From Tricholoma matsutake (Eukaryota > Basidiomycota > Agaricomycetes > Agaricales > Tricholomataceae), in NCBI GenBank assembly GCA_026075535.2, contig AP026538.1:14578337-14642336 (forward strand): 64,000 nucleotides of DNA. Direction: 5' to 3'. Made by a program: the position numbers and the translations under genes. Position 1 is the first letter of the stretch. The number at the start of each line of letters is the position of its first letter. The notes beneath the pieces were generated by a model. The model made no database searches. It was not told the origin of the DNA and saw only the letters and a program-made list of their open reading frames with translations. This document shows, piece after piece, positions 45,408 through 58,400 of the stretch.

Positions 45408-48400
45408 ATCGTACGCCCTCACTGCCTGTCCATAACCGCTTTGAAGTCTTGTCAGTTGAATCCCCGGAGAATGAATCCATTTCTATGACTGCTCCCCTCT
45501 CTGACCCTTCGAAGTTGGCTAAAGACGTACCTGCTCTCCCCATCTCTCCTTCTACTCCATGTCCCAAAATTAAATCATGGGAGTGTAAACTACCATGCAA
45601 GTATATTGTGGCATCCACTCCCTCTGCACATTCCTTAAACCTAGCCATCAAACTGCAGACAACCGACACTGGACAGATACTTGGTGTCTCTGCACTCCTG
45701 GACTCTGGTGCGACTGGTCTCTTCATTGATTCCCATCTGGTACAACAACATCATCTAAATACTCGCTCACTCTCACGTCCGATACCTGTATATAATGTGG
45801 ATGGATCCCCAAATGAAGCTGGTGCCATCCGAGAGGTTGCAGACCTTGTTCTCCGTTACAAAGATCATAGTGAGCATGCCCTTTGACGAGCACCTGGCCT
45901 CTGGACGTATTCGACCATCGAAGTCACCCATGGCCTCTCCCTTTTTCTTTGTCAAGAAGAAGGATGGCTCACTTCGACCGGTTCAAGACTACAGAAGGCT
46001 CAACAACATCACGGTCAAAAATTGCTACCCACTACCCCTCATCTCCGAACTTGTAAACCAGCTCTGTGGAGCCCGATACTTCACCAAGCTCGATGTCCAT
46101 TGGGGCTATAATAATGTGAGGATAAAGGAGGGAGATCAGTGGAAGGCAGCCTTTCATACCAACCGTGGTCTTTTTGAACCGCTTGTCATGTTCTTTGGCC
46201 TTACTAATAGCCCTGCCACCTTTCAGACCATGATGAACAACATCTTCCATGACTTCATCCTCGAAGGCGTTGTCTGCATCTATCTCGACGACATCCTCAT
46301 CTTCACTCACACGGTTGAAGAGCACCGTCGCATCACACGCCTTGTCCTAGAGTGACTTCGACGGTACAAACTCTACCTTCGTCAGGACAAATGCGAGTTT
46401 GAAAGGACCAAGATCGAGTACCTCGGCCTGATTATCTTGGAGGGTCAAGTGGAGATGGATCCTATCAAGGTAAACGGGGTCACAGCTTGGCCGACGCCCA
46501 CGAACAAGAAGGAGGTGCAGTCTTTCCTGGGCTTCATCAATTTCTATCGGCGTTTTATCAAGGATTTCTCACATCATGCATGACCGCTGTTCGACTTGAC
46601 AGGAAAGGAGGCATGGAGGTGGGATAATGCACAACAGGAGGCATTCGAAAAGCTTAAGGAGATGGTCACTTCCGCTCCGATCCTTACCTTTGCTGACGAT
46701 TCGCGTCCTTTTTGTGTAGAAGCCGACAGTTCTGACTTTGCGACGGGCGCCGTGTTGTCTCAGCAGTCTCTGGAGGACCAGAAGTGTCATCCTGTTGCGT
46801 TCTACTCCAAAAGCCTTAGTGCTGTAGAGAAAAACTACGAGATCCATGACAAGGAGATGTTGGCGATAATGCGTGCGCTTGAGGAGTGGCGACACTTCCT
46901 CGAGGGTGCCCAACACAAGGTGGAAATTTGGACGGATCACAAGAACCTCGAGTACTTCATGACGGCCAAGAAATTGAACCATCGTCAAGCTCGTTGGTCC
47001 CTGTATCTATCTAGATTTGACTTCTCCTTACACCACTGTCCGGGTCGCAGCATGGGGAAGACCAATGCCCTATCCTGACGTGCAGACCATGGGGATGGCA
47101 GTGGTGACAACCAAAACATTGTGCTGTTGCAGCCAGACCTGTTCACCATTCGGGCACTGGAAGGCATCGCACCCCAGGGCGAGGAGCAGGACATCCTACA
47201 TGACATTCGTCGTGCAAACCGTAGCGGTTTACATGAGGATGTTGTTGCCTGAGCTGTTAAAGAACTGAGGAAGGGATCGACCCTTTCCTTACATGCGGCA
47301 GAGTGGGCTGAAAAGGAGGACTTGTTGTATTTCAGGGATCGCATCTATGTTCCCAATGACCCAGACCTTTGCCGGCGCATCATATCCCAACACCATGATT
47401 CACAGATTGCTGGCCACCCCGGACGCTGGAAGACCTTGGAGCTCACCTCACGGAACTATTGGTGGCCACAAATGTCGCGGCTCATTGGTCAGTATTGTCG
47501 CACTTGTGACCTTTGCTTACGCACCAAGGTTCCTCGTCGCAAGCCTATTGGTGAGCTACACCCTCTTCCTGTTCCAGAGAGTCGTTGGGATGTCGTCAGC
47601 ATCGACTTTGTGGTGGAATTGCCAGAGTCAAACGGGTTTGATGCGGTGATGTGCACAGTTGACTCAGTGGGAAAATGCGCTCACTTCATTCCCACTCACA
47701 CCACTGTCAGTGCCCTAGGTGCCGCTCGACTCTACCTCCACCACGTGTGGAAATTACATGGACTTCCTGGTGCCTTCCTCTCAGATTGTGGCCCTCAGTT
47801 CATGGCAGAGTTCACTCATGAGCTGTACCGACTCCTGGGGATCAAACTCCTCGCTTCAACCGCTTATCACCCACAAACTGATGGCCAGACGGAATGAGTC
47901 AACCAGGAACTGGAGCAGTACATCTGCCTCTTTGTCAATGAACGCCAGGACGATTGGGATGATCTCCTTCCTTTGGCTGAGTTCAGATACAACAACCATG
48001 TCCATGCTTCCACTCAACAGACCCCTTTCCTCTTAGACACTGGACGACATCCACACATGAGATTTGAACCTCGCCAAACTCCCTCACACATCGAGACAGT
48101 GAATGAGTTCACAGAATGCATGAGGGATAGCTTGGAGGAGGCAAGGGCAGCCTTAGCAAAGGCGAAGGACGACATGGCGCGATTTTACAACCAACGGCAC
48201 TCCCCAACCCCTCAGTACAAGGTTGGTGATCGAGTTTATCTTGACTCCAGTGACATTTCCACTACACGTCCATCCAAGAAACTTGCTCATCGCTTCTTGG
48301 GACCTTTCCCCATTGTCAAGTGCGTTGGAACACATGCCTATCGTCTACGCCTCCCAGCCTCCATGTCCAGACTCCATCCCGTCTTCCATGTCGTCAAATT

Positions 48401-48713
48401 GCTTCCAGCTCCCCCAGATCCATTCCCAGGACGCCATTCACACCCACCACCACCACCTACAGTGATCGAGGGAGAACCCCAATATGAAGTCGAGTCAATC
48501 TTGGACAGCCGTTTACGTCGAGGAAAACTCCAGTATTTGGTACATTGGAAGGGTTATGGGTATGAGGAGAACTCATGGGTCAAAGAGTCTGATGTAAATG
48601 CCCCTCGGTTAATCAAGGAATTCCACCGACGGCACACTGCTGCACCGCGTCGCATTCAAGTCACGGACTTTGGTCGTATACAATTTCGAATGCATCAGGG
48701 CGATGCATCTTAG
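45408..48713 (+). pseudogene. pol: pol of the young gypsy element
   Basis: Protease begins with ALLDSGATGLFID (near 45695) but is cut at about 45880: its C-terminal half and the RT N-terminus are deleted, and the frame resumes at [22 protein letters not shown] catalytic motif [10 protein letters not shown] near 46277; RNase [19 protein letters not shown] (46715) and WTDHKNLEYFM; integrase finger HHDSQIAGHPGRWKT / C-TCDLC (47390-47515); core SIDFVVELPES (D near 47605), LSDCGPQFMAEF (Asp present, Arg replaced by Cys), YHPQTDGQTE. C-terminal chromodomain YEVESILDSRLRRGKLQYLV-HWKGYGYEENSW (48485-48580). TGA stops at 46353, 46581, 47076, 47250 and 47895 lie at Arg positions. Confidence 0.9.
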
Positions 48714-48724
48714 AGAGGGGGTAA

Positions 48725-49150
48725 TGTAAGGGGACTAGGGAGGTGCCCTGTGTGTTTTTCCTATTTTTTATGTTCGTCCTATATTTTTCCCCACCTCATT
48801 TCCTTCTATTCTTCATTTTCTATGATTTTTCCGGATTTTATTACTAATTTTCCCTTGCTATCATGTTTGTACATGTTGACACTTTTATATTTAGAGGCGG
48901 AGTACCCCTTCCGACACATACCCCTTGGTATGATGTCATTCGGCGGCCTTGATCCGCCTATCTCCGCCTATTTCTATTTTTAGGTTATATTTGATTTTTG
49001 TCGTCTTCACATATACTGGGCATCAGCAAGGGGATCCTTAGAGTTTTCTCTTCGGATTTCCCTTTGCTAGGTGCACCCCCAATCCCTGTATTATGTAGCA
49101 TAATTTTAACTTCGGATTTCCCTTTGCTAGAGGCTGAGGTTGCCCTTATA
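48725..49150 (+). repeat. 3' LTR of the young gypsy element
   Basis: 426 bp, near-identical to 43697-44122. Followed by target duplication GCTCT and then the interrupted plus-strand gene. Confidence 0.95.
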
Positions 49151-49960
49151 GCTCTCAACTTGGATGATGGGTATTTGTCTGTTATTGATATTGTTGAACT
49201 CATATCAACACCGCTTTCCAAAGCTGTCTACAGTTCTGATTTCTGAAGAGGTCCTGTGGTTGCAGATGGCAAGTCATTTTTCATAGGGGAGGATGTGTGG
49301 ACTCCCCAGATTTTCAGTCTCATTGGGGAAGTAAATGAGCTGTGGTTTAATGGCTCAGAAAATGCATAAGTCTTGATGCTGGGTAGCCTGCTTTCTCTGG
49401 TGCGGTGATGGATCTATTTTGGCAGCAGCAAATATCGGCATTGGAGAGGATCGAGCTTGAAGATTTTAGTGTTGATCAAGGGCTTCGTATTGTGGGTCGA
49501 CTTTCATTGCAATTACGGTTGATGTGCATAATTCTTATGGAGGTTTGTAGCATTGTTCCCATGTTGAGCATTGGGTTGATCAATTATATATATGGTGGAG
49601 AGGCACAGTTGTTGGTGTATGTTTTTTTGGATCACACGGTGAGGCTCATTTGTTAATTTTTATGTTGGGTGTTCTTATCTCAAAGCAGAGGATGGATGTT
49701 GTGAACAAACAATTGCAGTCTGTAGGTGATCCTGTGATTGATTGTAAGTGATTATCCTCTCTTCTTTTTTTGTATTGTTAAGTGGTGTTTGTTCTTACAG
49801 GTGAGCTCATGCTGGGAGATCTTGTTCATTGTCATGTTATGTTGGATTTGGAGCAAGATGCTTGAGAGGCATCAACAGTGTGGGTGAGCATGTAAATTAT
49901 CTGTATTTGTTACTTTTTAATTGAGCTTGCACAGCATTACTCCATTTTTGCACTGTCTGT
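49151..49960 (+). pseudogene. Unknown gene interrupted by the gypsy element
   Basis: Coding-like sequence continues across the gypsy insertion: the codons before it (about 43650-43696, KTFLLLMA) join LNLDDGYLSVIDIVELISTP, then after a TGA RGPVVADGKSFFIGEDVWTP, QIFSLIGEVNELWFNGSENA, and after a shift FWQQQISALERIELEDFSVD, RIVGRLSLQLRLM, QRMDVVNKQLQSVGDP. The composition is that of a folded protein with a helical C-terminal half. I recall similar hypothetical agaricomycete proteins but no function. Small introns are likely near 49745-49800. Stops show it is decayed. Confidence 0.4.
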
Positions 49961-50215
49961 TAATAAAATAATGTTGCATGGCTATCATGTATATTCAGCT
50001 TGAATGTGTCATGCTCGAGCTTGGTTTGTTGGGAAATGTATCATAATTTATGTATAGGGGGTAGTACAAATACAGAAATCAAAATATGTATGAAGTAATC
50101 GGTTATGAGCAGGCAATGTGTGAGGCTAGTAATACATGATGGGGATGATGAATGTGGAAGAGGCAATGTACAAGTTTAGCAACGGAAGATGGTGAAAGTA
50201 AGCAAGATAGGACAA

Positions 50216-51640
50216 CTAGTCATGGTGCTGGGTAGCTTTTATTTTTCCCTTTCCTTTTCGTTTGCTGGCTGTCTTATGCTCCAATTCATCAGAAGGTGTC
50301 CAGTCGATCTCCATCTGGCATTCTTGTGCTTGTTGTTCAGCTGGTAGTTGTTCTTCAATACCTTTATCAACAATGTCAAAGGTCATGATTGAATCTGAAC
50401 CCGTAGCTGGTTGACAATGTGAAGAATGAGGGATGGAGGAGGAAGGTGTGGGTTGTGTTGGCAAGCATGGTTGGCAGCAAATTTCAACAGGGAGATCAGA
50501 TTTGGTGACTACTTTGATGTTTTCAGCATTGAGCTTGAATGTCTATCATGTCATGTTAGTAAGGGATGAACAATTAGGAGGGGAGGGGCATTTGACCTTT
50601 CTTTTTGCTGTGGTTCCATTGAAGGCTGTGGTCATTTGATACATATGCATCGATACGGTACATATTATCATTGTGCCAGCTTGAAGGTTTTCGTAAAACT
50701 TCCAAGGGGGAATGAGGTGATTGTTGGTGTCTCTGACATTGTGCTGCAGGAGTTTGGCTGAGTTATGACAAAATAAGCTTCTGCCATAGTCTGGCAAAAG
50801 ATGAGGATCATAGAAGGCTCCAAGATATATTTCATTTTCTATGAGAGTGTTGTTAGCTGTTACACAAGAGGCAGAGCAATATATTACCCTGGAGAATATG
50901 TTGGGAATAATAGGGAAAAAAGACACTTTTTCCCTGGGGAAAAATAAAAGGAACCATCAGTAAAGAAATGTTGTTTTTCCCACACTTTTCTCTTTGCTCT
51001 TGCTCAGCAAAAATAACTCATCCATTCCTGGGAGAAAATCAGGTGAAGATGGAGGGGAAATATATCTTTTTTTCCACATTTTCTCTATATCTGGTGAAAA
51101 TAACATTTTTCTCCTGACTTACACAATTTTTTCACCTAGAAACAGATTGTTATTTTTCCACAGAGAAAAAAGTGGGAAAATGACCTTTTCCCCCCTAATG
51201 TTCACAAGTTTTTCTCCTGGAAACAGATTGGTTGTTTTCCTGTAGCAACCAAAAGGACAAAGTGTGGGAAAATAACATATTTTTACTGATGGTTCCTTTT
51301 ATTTTTCCCCAGTGAAAAAGTGTCTTTTTCTCCCATTATTCCCAACATTTTCTCCAGGGTAATATATTGCTCTGCCTCTTGTGTTATTGGAAGTTAGCAA
51401 GAATGAAATTTACATACTGCTCGGATAATGAAGCTCATCATGGTCACTCGAGGAGGTTGTCAATTGGCTTTCTTCCATAGAACTTTGTTCCTGTTTTATG
51501 TCCTCTTCTTCTTCTTCCTCTTTGTTCTCAAGTAGAGGGCATTTGATGCCAACAGGAGCATCAACTGGGTGGGGATGGGTGGGACCTAGCATATGTTTGT
51601 TGGCAACTTGTTGAGTTACAGTAAAGTGTGTGATTAATAC
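50216..51640 (-). pseudogene. Accessory ORF with conserved LPDYG-PPWK core
   Basis: Minus strand. First part (51592-51410) MLGPTHPHPVDAPVGIKCPL then an acidic run, ending at a GTATGT donor. Core (50926-50546) FSRVIYCSASCVTANNTLIE, NEIYLGAFYDPHLLPDYGRS, LFCHNSAKLLQHNVRDTNNH, LIPPWKFYENLQAGTMIICT. Last part (50464-50216) is a Pro/Ser-rich tail ending in a basic KRKGKGKIKATQ. It resembles a family of agaricomycete hypothetical proteins with an LPDH-IFCQ-APWK-LRPGT pattern; an OB-like fold is only a guess. A 400-500-bp palindrome sits in the intron region. It shares orientation with the downstream Rep/helicase and may be its companion. Confidence 0.45.
50862..51384. repeat. Inverted repeat whose arms include exon sequence
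   Basis: Left arm 50862-50986 and right arm 51260-51384 are near-perfect reverse complements (ACACAAGAGGCAGAGCAATA at the outer end, AACCATCAGTAAA further in), around a 270-bp core of TTTTCCC/CTGGAAACAGATTG-type repeats. The outer 25 bp of the left arm encode part of the conserved VIYCSASCV of the accessory ORF, so the right arm is an inverted duplicate of coding DNA. Confidence 0.8.
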
Positions 51641-51950
51641 TTACACATTATATGGGACCAAAATAAATAAGGATGAGATCATGCACTCCTTTTTTGTCGC
51701 TTCTTGACGATGTCATCCAATTGGTGTAAAAGAATTGCTGAACATATGTTAGAAGTCATCAATGGATATCAAGAAATGGATGGATACATTTCTGTTGTCA
51801 TTTTGGATAAGAGTCTGATAGGCATTCTGCAATTTGTTGCATGTGTTGTCAAACAGCCTACTGAGGTTTTTGGTTGGACACATGGGCTTTGCGAGTGCAA
51901 GACAATATTTTGGTTCAGAGGAGTCCACGATGTACTATAACAGTAGTGTT

Positions 51951-52262
51951 TCAGTGTTTCAGTTTGCAAACAATCCAAAAAAGGTGTACATTATTTGGTG
52001 CCATGTAGTGGTTGCCTTTGCAATCGAGTTGAGTCCCTAAGCTAGAATGTGCAATCTCTCCGAAAAGCACAAATTTGATGGGCTCGTTATTTTTGTCAAT
52101 CAAAATAAGATTGTTGCTTCTGTTGTTTTCTTTGGTGGCAAAGTAGTGTGTTTGAAAGTCATGGTGCGCAAGTGTTTTGTAGTCATCTTTCCTGTAATGC
52201 ACAACAAATTTCTTGTAGAAGTCATTTTTGTGATTTTGGAATAAGGCAGAGGGTTCATTCAT
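51951..52262 (-). pseudogene. Unrecognised ORF beside the Rep/helicase
   Basis: 103 codons, minus strand: NHKNDFYKKFVVHYRKDDYK, then NRSNNLILIDKNNEPIKFVL and GEIAHSSLGTQLDCKGNHYM. It looks like a genuine protein fragment, and the stretch to 51690 in other frames (HSQSPCVQPKTSVGCLTTHA, MYPSISWYPLMTSNICSAIL) may continue it. I do not recognise the family. Same direction as its neighbours. Confidence 0.35.
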
Positions 52263-52456
52263 GGTAGATATAAGATGTCAAGTGGCCATGGAGGAGGGAG
52301 GGGTGGAATCGGGGGGTGGGAAAGGGGGGGGGGGGGGGACACTTATATTGATGTCTCAAAAATGATGTCGTAGTTTGTGGCAAACTAATTGCTTACCTGT
52401 TTTTATTTGTGTTGATGTTTTCTATTTGGCCTAACTATAGGGTTGCTGTTGCTAGG

Positions 52457-55400
52457 TCATAGTTGTTTATGTGGTGTAGAAGCCATTGTGGTGGAAGGGG
52501 ACTGGGGTATGAAAGAGGATGTGGAGGAGGACTGGAATGTGGAATTATTATTGACACTTGTTGTTTGGTGCTGGTAAGTATCCAAGTCCATATTTGTATT
52601 ATTTGTATCATGATTATCATTTGAGTTGACTTGAATTTGTTGTGCATCTTGAGAATTGTCTTCATCACTATCACTTTTCAGGGGCATCTTCTCTATTGGA
52701 ATGATTGGACTCAAATTGGAAGAGGTATGTTGTTGTATTAGATTTTGAAATCTCTCTAAAGCTCTTTCTGCGTTAGGCATGCTAGATCCATTTTTGTGAC
52801 TGGATGGTACAATACACTCAATGATATCTGTTGAAAGGTTGAGGACTTTGTCAATCTCTTGCAATGCTTGTTGTTGCTCTGACTGTGAACCTAATCTTGT
52901 TAAGGTCAATAGATTGAGCATCTTCAGTTGTTGTTTTTCTTGTCAAGCATCCTCAGATTCTTGGCAACATATTTTTCTCTTGTCAAATGGCCTCAAGATC
53001 AATAAGCCATCTAGAGAGCATGCATGAGAGGCCATGACATAGGGAGCCTCCGTTTCTTTGCATGATTGTAGGTCAATGATGACTCTTTCCAATGTTTGTC
53101 CCTGAGCTCGATGGGCGGTCATAGCAAAAGCTGGAAAAGTAGGCACTTGTGTGCATTGGATGGTGCATTTCTTTTTTGAATATGGATGTTCAAATGAAAT
53201 GTCTGTGGTGTCTGTTAGAATTGGCAGATTATGTGGAGGTAAGTCGCAAAGAATTTTGTCACTGCTGTCACTGATTTGAACAATAGCTGATTCAAGGTGG
53301 TGTTGTCCACTGTCATCAATGTGGTATCTTATATGCTTGAGAACACCTCAACTACCATTTATGACTCCACCTTGAACATCAAAATTTTGTGATATTAAAA
53401 TTAGCATGCCTAATACGAGAGGGATCCAGCCTAATCATTGCTGTGTCTGTCCAGATGAAAGTTGAGTCAAATAATCCTTGAGGCGTTTGTCATTCACAAT
53501 TTTTTTATGATGTTTATCTTCAGCATAATACCAGTGCAGCTCTTGACCTGTCTCTTTCGTGAACACAAATGCTGCTCATGTGTTTATGGCATCTTTTGCA
53601 GTGTTGTCATACACAATAACTGGTGTATGTCACCATGGTTTGCTTGTGAAATCAATTCCCATTTCTGGTTCAATCACGTGGCTGTTTAATAGGTTATAGT
53701 CATCTGTGGTACATCGGCCTTCTCATAAACACATGAGCAAGTCAAGAAATTCTTTGTTTTTGGGACCTGTTTGTCTTTGTGGACAATGCAGAAGGATTAC
53801 AGTTGATATGGTAAGCCACAGCAAATTTCCAAATACAACTTGTTGATGATGTGTGGTAGCCACTTGTTGTTGAGTATTCTCTAACTGGTGGTAGCTGAGC
53901 AAAATCTCCTGTAAAAATGACATTGATGCCACCAAATGCTCATGTGTCACCTTTTGCAAGGCTTAATGCTTCACTGATTCAACACAGAAATTTACAACTA
54001 ATCATTGAGACCTCGTCAATAAATAAATAATCCACACCTTCCCACATGGTTATGAGATCTCTATGGGTTTTGCTGTTGGATTTGGTCTTTTTTTTGTGTT
54101 CAAACACAATGCAGCATGAAGAGTCATGCTGGAAATATGTCTTGCAGCAATGCCCATATATGATGCTAATCAGAAATGCCTTGTTTGTCCTCTTTGCTCA
54201 AAATAGTCTTTGACCACATTAATGACTCTTGTTTTGCCAGTTCCTGCTGGTCCTGATATAAACATTCTTAATGGCTCTTCTTGTTGGTGCAGGCTATGCT
54301 CCGTAATGATTTGAAAGGCTTGTAACTGCTCTGGATTTAATGTCCATTTGTGTCCTATTGCTTCAATATCTATAGTAGGTGCTAACGTGTTATTATCTGA
54401 TTGCAGATGGACTGTGGGCATCAATGAAACTAGTGGTTGTAAGTTAGTTGCTGCTCGAAAGTCATTGCCATTTCTTACATCTGTCAATATAGCTGTTGCT
54501 TCTGCATTTGAGGTCAAGGGCACATCAGTATTATTTAAAGCTGCAGCTTTCTGCTTCCATTGATCTCATCAATGATCATATTCAGCCTTCCAAATGTTCT
54601 CCAGGTTGACCAAATTAGAATGAACAAATTCTGTATATACTGGATCCACATTTGTTCTTTTATAATGAGGATCTGATGAGTTTGCATTGAATAGACCTGC
54701 ATCTTCAGCATGTTCAATGCAATCAAGAGTATTCATGTTCATTGCACTTTTCCACTCTGAATAGCAATCGTCTATTGACTCCAAGTGTTCTAATATTTCA
54801 GTCTCATTTATATTTTCCAAAATATCATCCATGGTATGACTAGTTCCACCTGTGGTTTCTGGTGCTAATTGAAATTGTTGGTGCCACACTCGGCATTCAG
54901 AGAAATGATTGTCATGACTATCCTTGCATTCATGTAAAAGCTGCATATTGTCCATGATGTGTTTAAATTCTGCAGGACAAAGGGTGCTGCATCTGAAGTT
55001 TTCAAATGCAGTAGGCCATGATTCATTTGGCTTCCATAAATCAAAAGCACTTTGCCATGCTTTGAACAGTATAAGCATCAGGCAACAATATTTGGCATAA
55101 GCCTCTTGTCGATCTTGCCATGGAATGGAACCTACTAGGACAGGGATACATCGTGAATTTGGATGATTTATTTTTAGGGAGTGGGTATGATGCTCATCAT
55201 GAGGTGCTACAAATTTGAACATTGACCTTGTTTTATTCAAACAGGAAAGAATTTCACTAATACAGTCTTCTTCCAGGTTCTCAGTCTCTTGACAATTTGT
55301 TTTAATTTTTTCAGTTTGAGCACAGAAATCCCATACAGTCAAATTCTCAAGGGACTTTGCTCAATATCTGTAATCTGTTAGTTGAGAGGAGTGAGCTACA

Positions 55401-58400
55401 ATGTTATCATTATCATCCACAGAAACACCTATCTCATCATAGTCAATGGTATCTTCTGATTCTGAATCTGGAGTTGAGTCTTCAGTAGAAGATGAAACAA
55501 CCAAAATTGTATTGTCATCTGAGTCAGGGTGACTGATATATTTATCATCATCTCTTGGGTCTTCTGGGTGTTCAGCAGGCTTGTTGTAGCATTCAGGACT
55601 TGGATTTTCATTATGGACATGTGCTTCAAAGGTTGTCCAAAATAAATGATTAAACTCATGGCTCGTAAAATGATCTTCATAATCAAGTAAATATGATGCT
55701 ACTTGTTGAGCTGATAGTTCTTGTTGGGAGATCATGGCATGAGCACATTTTTGTAACATCTGTTTAGCTTGAATTGTCAGCTCATTATCCAATGGCTTAT
55801 ATTCTCCTAATTTTCGAACAGCAAGCTCTAAAGCAGCATATGCAACATGAGCTTTCAGTTGTGCTTTGGAAATGTAATCAGTAATATAATAGAGAATAGC
55901 TTTCACTGATTCTCCAGATCCAATGAATTTGATGTCCATGTTGCATCGAATGGTACTGAGGATAGTTTTATTGAAATTATTCACCATTCCATCCAAACAT
56001 CTTAGATCAATTTCACCTGTTTCAAGATTTATTCTGCTCTATGGTAAGAAATTATGTTCGTCAAGATCAAAATGACACTCCTTAGGTTCAGAATCTTTCT
56101 TACAATATTTATAGCATGTTGCTCGGTGAGAGTGACATTGGCATTGTTCGGCAAGATGATGAAGATCCTTTTTATGTTCTGTGGGTGAGGGTCATGTTCC
56201 TACTCCTTGATTTATATCTCAAATAGAACATGGATAATAAATTGAAGATGGTACAGTTAAAGTAGGATCAGGATCATTGGGTACAGATGTTGAGATAGAA
56301 TCTTCCATGAAATTCAATAGCTGTGTTTTGAAATTTTCATCTTGAAGAACTCATTGCTTAATTTCATCTGGATTTAGTCCCCCTTCTAGCCATATGAGCA
56401 TATGACAATGCAAAGTGCCTCTGCCCTGAGCTTCAACACACCCATAATAACCTTTGACAACTCCCAAAACACCACCTTCCAGGTCTTTGCCACTTGAATC
56501 ATAGGCAAGTAATGTTTGAATGAAAGCCTTCATATAAATATTGAAAAATTTAGCAGCAATTACTGGATTTTTTGCAATCAGAAGTGCTTGTTCCCAATAG
56601 TTGGGCACTTGTTCTGGCAATAACTGATCAATGTTGATTTCAGATCCTGCTAAGAATTTAACCAGAGAGTTGAAGACATCAGCAGGATTAATGGTTAAGA
56701 AGAAAGTGGGCATTCCAAATTGTGTTATCATTGAATGGATTTCATTGTGCATTTCTATATGAGCAGCAGACAAGCCAGGAACATGCTTATTGATCACTCG
56801 TACCTCTTGCATTAACCTGAGCACTTGATGCTCTTCATTGTCATAAGCCATTTTCAGATCACCTTGAATAACTCTCTCTAGAACTCTATGAATTGCATCA
56901 GGAGAGGCAGAAGCAAAACTATTTGCAACAGAAGCAAATTTTTTTCATTTCATCTTCAAACTGGTATGCAATAAAAGTGTTCTTCATTGCAAAATATTAA
57001 AAGCTGTGAATAAAAAGGAAGGATGTTCTTGAAATCGATGATCTGCCAGCCTCAATAAATGCTTTACATGCCGTTTGAGGGATATTGGTTCCTTGTGACT
57101 GTGATCCTCGAGACCTCCAATGCCGAAAGGGAATAAAGTGGGATATATTTTGGGAAACAATTTTGGATTAATAAACTCATTTTTGGGTTTTGCATCATGA
57201 GGAAGCTGGAGATAACCTCCTTTCTTTTTCTGGATATGCCTCAATGCAGCTGCTTGTAACTCATTCAAAGATGCATGACCATCAATGTCTGAAATTACTA
57301 ATTTTTGAAAGGCTACATCAGAATCTGGAGGAACATGCTGCTGACTTTCTGTCATTGAAGGAGTGTCAGTGACATCCAAGTTGTACCAAGAAGTCAATAC
57401 ATCTTCACTTTTAGATGGTATGACATGTTCAATATGGAATGGCAAGAGGTCATTTTCTGGTAAGCTGTTAATCACATTATAATCAATTTCAATGTTGGCA
57501 TACAATGGATTATGTGCTTTAAGCCATAAAAGTGCTGCTCGCACTTTATCGGCACAAACCACTAAAGGTTTCACTTTATTATGGAGCCATGCACGAGAGG
57601 GGGGAGAAGACCCAATGAAAAGGATACAAATGGGGGAGATTACATCCTCTATAGAAGGTGGAAGTACAGTTGCAATTTTTTGAGGCTGCTGAGGATAGAA
57701 AATAATGTTACCATGAAAACCTCATTGGACTTGAGGAAAAGTAAGGTCAGAATCTTGTTCACTAAGTTGGACAAGCCAACATTTTGCACGACAGAGTGCA
57801 ATCATGGATTCTTCAATTGGGGTTAGATCTTTTAGCTGTGGTGGTACAGGACCTAGGAATGTTCAATTGGCCAGAGAAAGCGGAGGAGTTTTCTGCTTTT
57901 CAATCACTCTCAAACAAGATGAACAAATATTGATTTCATAAATCACTTCATCTGAAGATAGTCGACATACACCTGATGGGTCAAGGAGGATATCTGCGAG
58001 AACACCTGTTGAATAAGGAAGAGGTAGATGAACAACATTGGGAGCAAGCCAAGGAGATGTTGTGAAATTTTCATTGGAATTTGTTGTGCTCAGGATCTCT
58101 GTTTCTGAGTCATGCCATCCACTATTGATTTGGGAATAGTCAGGTCATCTGAGACAATCAAGGGTTAATGAAGTTGTTGAATTCCACTCACAATCAGATG
58201 CTGGACAAGATTCAGCATAACAAGCACAAGTTGTTTCTCATAGAACATCACTAGAAGTGTGTAATTGAAAAAGATGGGAGATTTTGTCTTTTAAAGTTTG
58301 AGGTACCACTTGTGGCCAGCTATTTTGTATTTTAGCTCTCTTTGGAGGGACTGCAGAAAATGCACATGAGTTTTCCAGTACAGACTGAGATTTACCCTTT

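Larger units (their letters stand above)
43697..49150 (+). mobile_element. Young Ty3/gypsy chromodomain retrotransposon
   Basis: LTRs 43697-44122 and 48725-49150, both 426 bp, differ at two positions only. Target duplication GCTCT (43692-43696 and 49151-49155). Polypurine tract AGAGGGGG at 48713-48720. gag, zinc knuckle, protease, RT, RNase H, integrase and chromodomain are in standard order on the plus strand. It is inserted in a gene of the large TIR element and is the youngest insertion that can be ordered in the window. A deletion and TGA stops make it non-autonomous. Confidence 0.95.

Noticed and set aside
44289..48713. TGA recoded as arginine
   Set aside because: Stops at Arg positions could suggest a changed code, but the intact-looking DUF6534 gene uses ordinary Arg codons with no in-frame TGA, integrase Asp and Arg positions show other CpG-type changes, and frameshifts and deletions accompany the stops.
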